Shown here: positions 62,606 through 64,000 of the stretch, one piece after another
How the letters are laid out: each line of letters opens with the position of its first letter
Position numbering within the stretch: position 1 is the first letter of the stretch
DNA from: Catenovulum sediminis
GTDB taxonomy: Bacteria; Pseudomonadota; Gammaproteobacteria; Enterobacterales; Alteromonadaceae
Direction of reading: 5' to 3'
Assembly: GCF_007289895.1 (NCBI RefSeq)
Contig: NZ_CP041660.1
Span: 3,782,001 to 3,846,000, forward strand
Length of the DNA stretch: 64,000 nt
Made by a program: the position numbers and the translations under genes
The notes under the pieces: model-generated
Told to the model about the DNA's origin: nothing
Seen by the model: only the letters and a program-made list of their open reading frames with translations
The model's database searches: none

Positions 62606-64000
62606 TTATTTAGTCCCCCAAACTGACACACCGCTTGCAGAAATCGCTGTAAAAGTGGTGACGAGTTGATCCGTCGCATCATTCCACTGCCAACTGGCTA
62701 CACCGTTGAAGCTGCCCAAATTATCAAGCGTAATTTGAAAGGTATTATCACTTTGTAACCACCAACTACCGCTCACTGCTCCGCTGACAGTACCATCCGC
62801 ATTTAGCTGAATATTGACTGATTGTTTTGCCGTTGTGTTGATATCTTTTTGATGATTGACAAATTTATAGCTGCCCAGCATATCGTAAAAATCAACCTTA
62901 TTTTCACCATTCAGAGCAACATATCTCTGTGGTGCAATCACAGGCCAGCCTTCTGCGTTAATAAACATTTCATGCACACGAACCGAATGATATTCCCCAG
63001 CATTAGGAAAACGGGTGTGAAATACCATAAAGTTTTGCCCTGTATCCGCATTATACAAAGCGGATTGATGGCCTGGTGAAAGGTAACCATATTCACCTGT
63101 GAATTCAAAGCCACCCATTAACTTCATGCCATAAGGCGCGATTGAATTGCGATCGCCTTTGACATTTGCCATATCGTTACCTTGTGCATCGTAATATGGG
63201 CCATCTGGCGAAGTTGCTCGTGCAACCCGAATATTATATCCACCATCGGCTGAGAGACCGCCAAATGAGGTGAACAAATAATAATATTGAGAATCTGGTC
63301 GGTGTAATATAAATGCCGCTTCAATATGACTATGATCGCCCCCTAACAAATGTTTACCATATCCCTGCCCTGCATAAGGTTTACCGGTACTTGGGTTCAT
63401 TTCCAAAATAAAAATACCGCCCGAATACGAACCATAAACCATCCACAGTTTGCCATTTTTATCATAAAAAGCATGCGGGTCGACTGCATTGGGATGGATC
63501 GTCGGATCATATATTTCGCCCGCATTTTCACTTTCTTGTCCCCACATGCCCGATTTTAAAAACAACCCTTGATTGCTATACGCGCCTTCGATATTAGAGC
63601 TGGTCGCAACGCCCGTATAACCTCGCGGTTCTGTCATTAAACTTTGGTTGTAATAATAAGCAAATTGTCCGTTGTTAAGCTTTACAACATCAGCCGCCCA
63701 TAAAGCTTGTTCACCAGTCCAGTTGAACCCTTCTGCAAGTTCATTGGTAATATTATAACCAAATAAAGGGTTGTTATCGTCAACACCAGCGGATACCGAT
63801 TCCCAGTTCATTAAATCAGTTGATTTTGCGCTAGCGGCAAATGAGCCAAAAATATAATAGGTTTTTTGTCCATTAACGACAGTTTCATAGATAGACGGAT
63901 CATGCACCGAAACATCTGTAAACTTGGCAGCTCCGGCGACATATGGATTTGCATACGTGGCATGTTCAAATTGCCATTGTTGCGCCGCCCCGCCCCAATA
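62606..64000 (-). CDS. GH43 arabinan endo-1,5-alpha-L-arabinosidase-like protein (partial, N-terminus beyond window)
   Basis: A frame open to the window edge encodes at least 464 residues; the start lies outside. The five-bladed beta-propeller shows the catalytic base Asp in SVHDPSIYE, a second Asp in NAVDPHAFYD with GKLWMVYGSYSGGIFIL, and the acid Glu in SHIEAAFIL, the GH43 trio. A C-terminal domain of about 95 residues (NGENKVDFYDMLGS to the end) is a beta-rich module as found in arabinanases. It would trim arabinan side chains of rhamnogalacturonan. A GTG at 63907 is not a real start, because the conserved SVHDP block crosses it. Confidence 0.88.
   Translation of the reverse strand, partial: YWGGAAQQWQFEHATYANPYVAGAAKFTDVSVHDPSIYETVVNGQKTYYIFGSFAASAKSTDLMNWESVSAGVDDNNPLFGYNITNELAEGFNWTGEQALWAADVVKLNNGQFAYYYNQSLMTEPRGYTGVATSSNIEGAYSNQGLFLKSGMWGQESENAGEIYDPTIHPNAVDPHAFYDKNGKLWMVYGSYSGGIFILEMNPSTGKPYAGQGYGKHLLGGDHSHIEAAFILHRPDSQYYYLFTSFGGLSADGGYNIRVARATSPDGPYYDAQGNDMANVKGDRNSIAPYGMKLMGGFEFTGEYGYLSPGHQSALYNADTGQNFMVFHTRFPNAGEYHSVRVHEMFINAEGWPVIAPQRYVALNGENKVDFYDMLGSYKFVNHQKDINTTAKQSVNIQLNADGTVSGAVSGSWWLQSDNTFQITLDNLGSFNGVASWQWNDATDQLVTTFTAISASGVSVWGTK

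Noticed and set aside
1-64000. tRNA, rRNA, CRISPR array or replication origin
   Set aside because: I looked for T-loop-like GGTTCGAAT strings, rRNA-like blocks, spaced direct repeats and DnaA-box clusters by eye and saw none. This is not a substitute for a dedicated search.

Overview
The window looks like a chromosome segment of a marine, polysaccharide-degrading gammaproteobacterium, most likely in the Alteromonadales (Alteromonadaceae, Catenovulum-like). This rests on housekeeping clusters of gammaproteobacterial type (gyrA-serC-cmk-rpsA-ihfB-lapAB-pyrF; nrdA-nrdB-yfaE; smc-zipA; dsbC-recJ), AT-rich sequence, and a pectin locus with a large TonB-dependent receptor. The taxonomic placement is inference from gene content.

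Layout. 1-4.0 kb is the right end of an integrative element. It has a compact run of small overlapping genes ending in an AlpA-like excisionase, an oppositely oriented proteasome-beta-like Ntn hydrolase, and a P4-type tyrosine integrase. 4.1-8.1 kb holds sbcB, an unrecognised gene, a 270-bp MITE, a glutathione peroxidase and D-lactate dehydrogenase. 8.2-16.9 kb is a long minus-strand housekeeping block (pyrF, lapB, lapA, ihfB, rpsA, cmk, serC, gyrA), with no aroA between serC and cmk. 17.1-23.6 kb carries ubiG-gph and the class Ia ribonucleotide reductase operon, which is preceded by two NrdR-like boxes exactly 31 bp apart, then rdgC. 23.7-44.4 kb is mostly core genes: an HDOD protein, trhO, an EamA transporter that probably uses a non-AUG start, epmC, an ATP-NAD-kinase-family gene, yfcL, zipA, smc, cysZ, an NsrR-like regulator, a 42-codon basic protein, tadA with a LacI regulator, recJ, dsbC, a periplasmic 11-mer-repeat protein, a GAF-PAS-GGDEF cyclase, a YjbR protein, an ABC exporter and a HopJ-family protein.

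44.7-64 kb is a carbohydrate-use region. A secreted GH13 alpha-amylase is followed by a pectin/rhamnogalacturonan locus: TonB receptor, KDG kinase, fructuronate-reductase-type dehydrogenase, pectin methylesterase, SGNH acetylesterase, PL1-like pectate lyase, GH28 polygalacturonase, a TRAP transporter, a DUF4861-GH105 fusion, and a GH43 arabinanase cut by the window end. The probable sequence of events is import of oligosaccharides by the TonB receptor, de-esterification and cleavage by envelope-bound enzymes, removal of terminal unsaturated uronates by the GH105 domain, uptake of small uronates by the TRAP system, and cytoplasmic conversion toward 2-keto-3-deoxygluconate and its 6-phosphate.

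Five near-identical palindromes sharing the 13-mer GCCACCGGTAGCA sit in front of every promoter of this locus that lies in the window (TonB receptor, polygalacturonase operon, dctP/GH105 divergent region). They define a probable LacI-family regulon whose regulator is not identified. No tRNA, rRNA or CRISPR array was seen.
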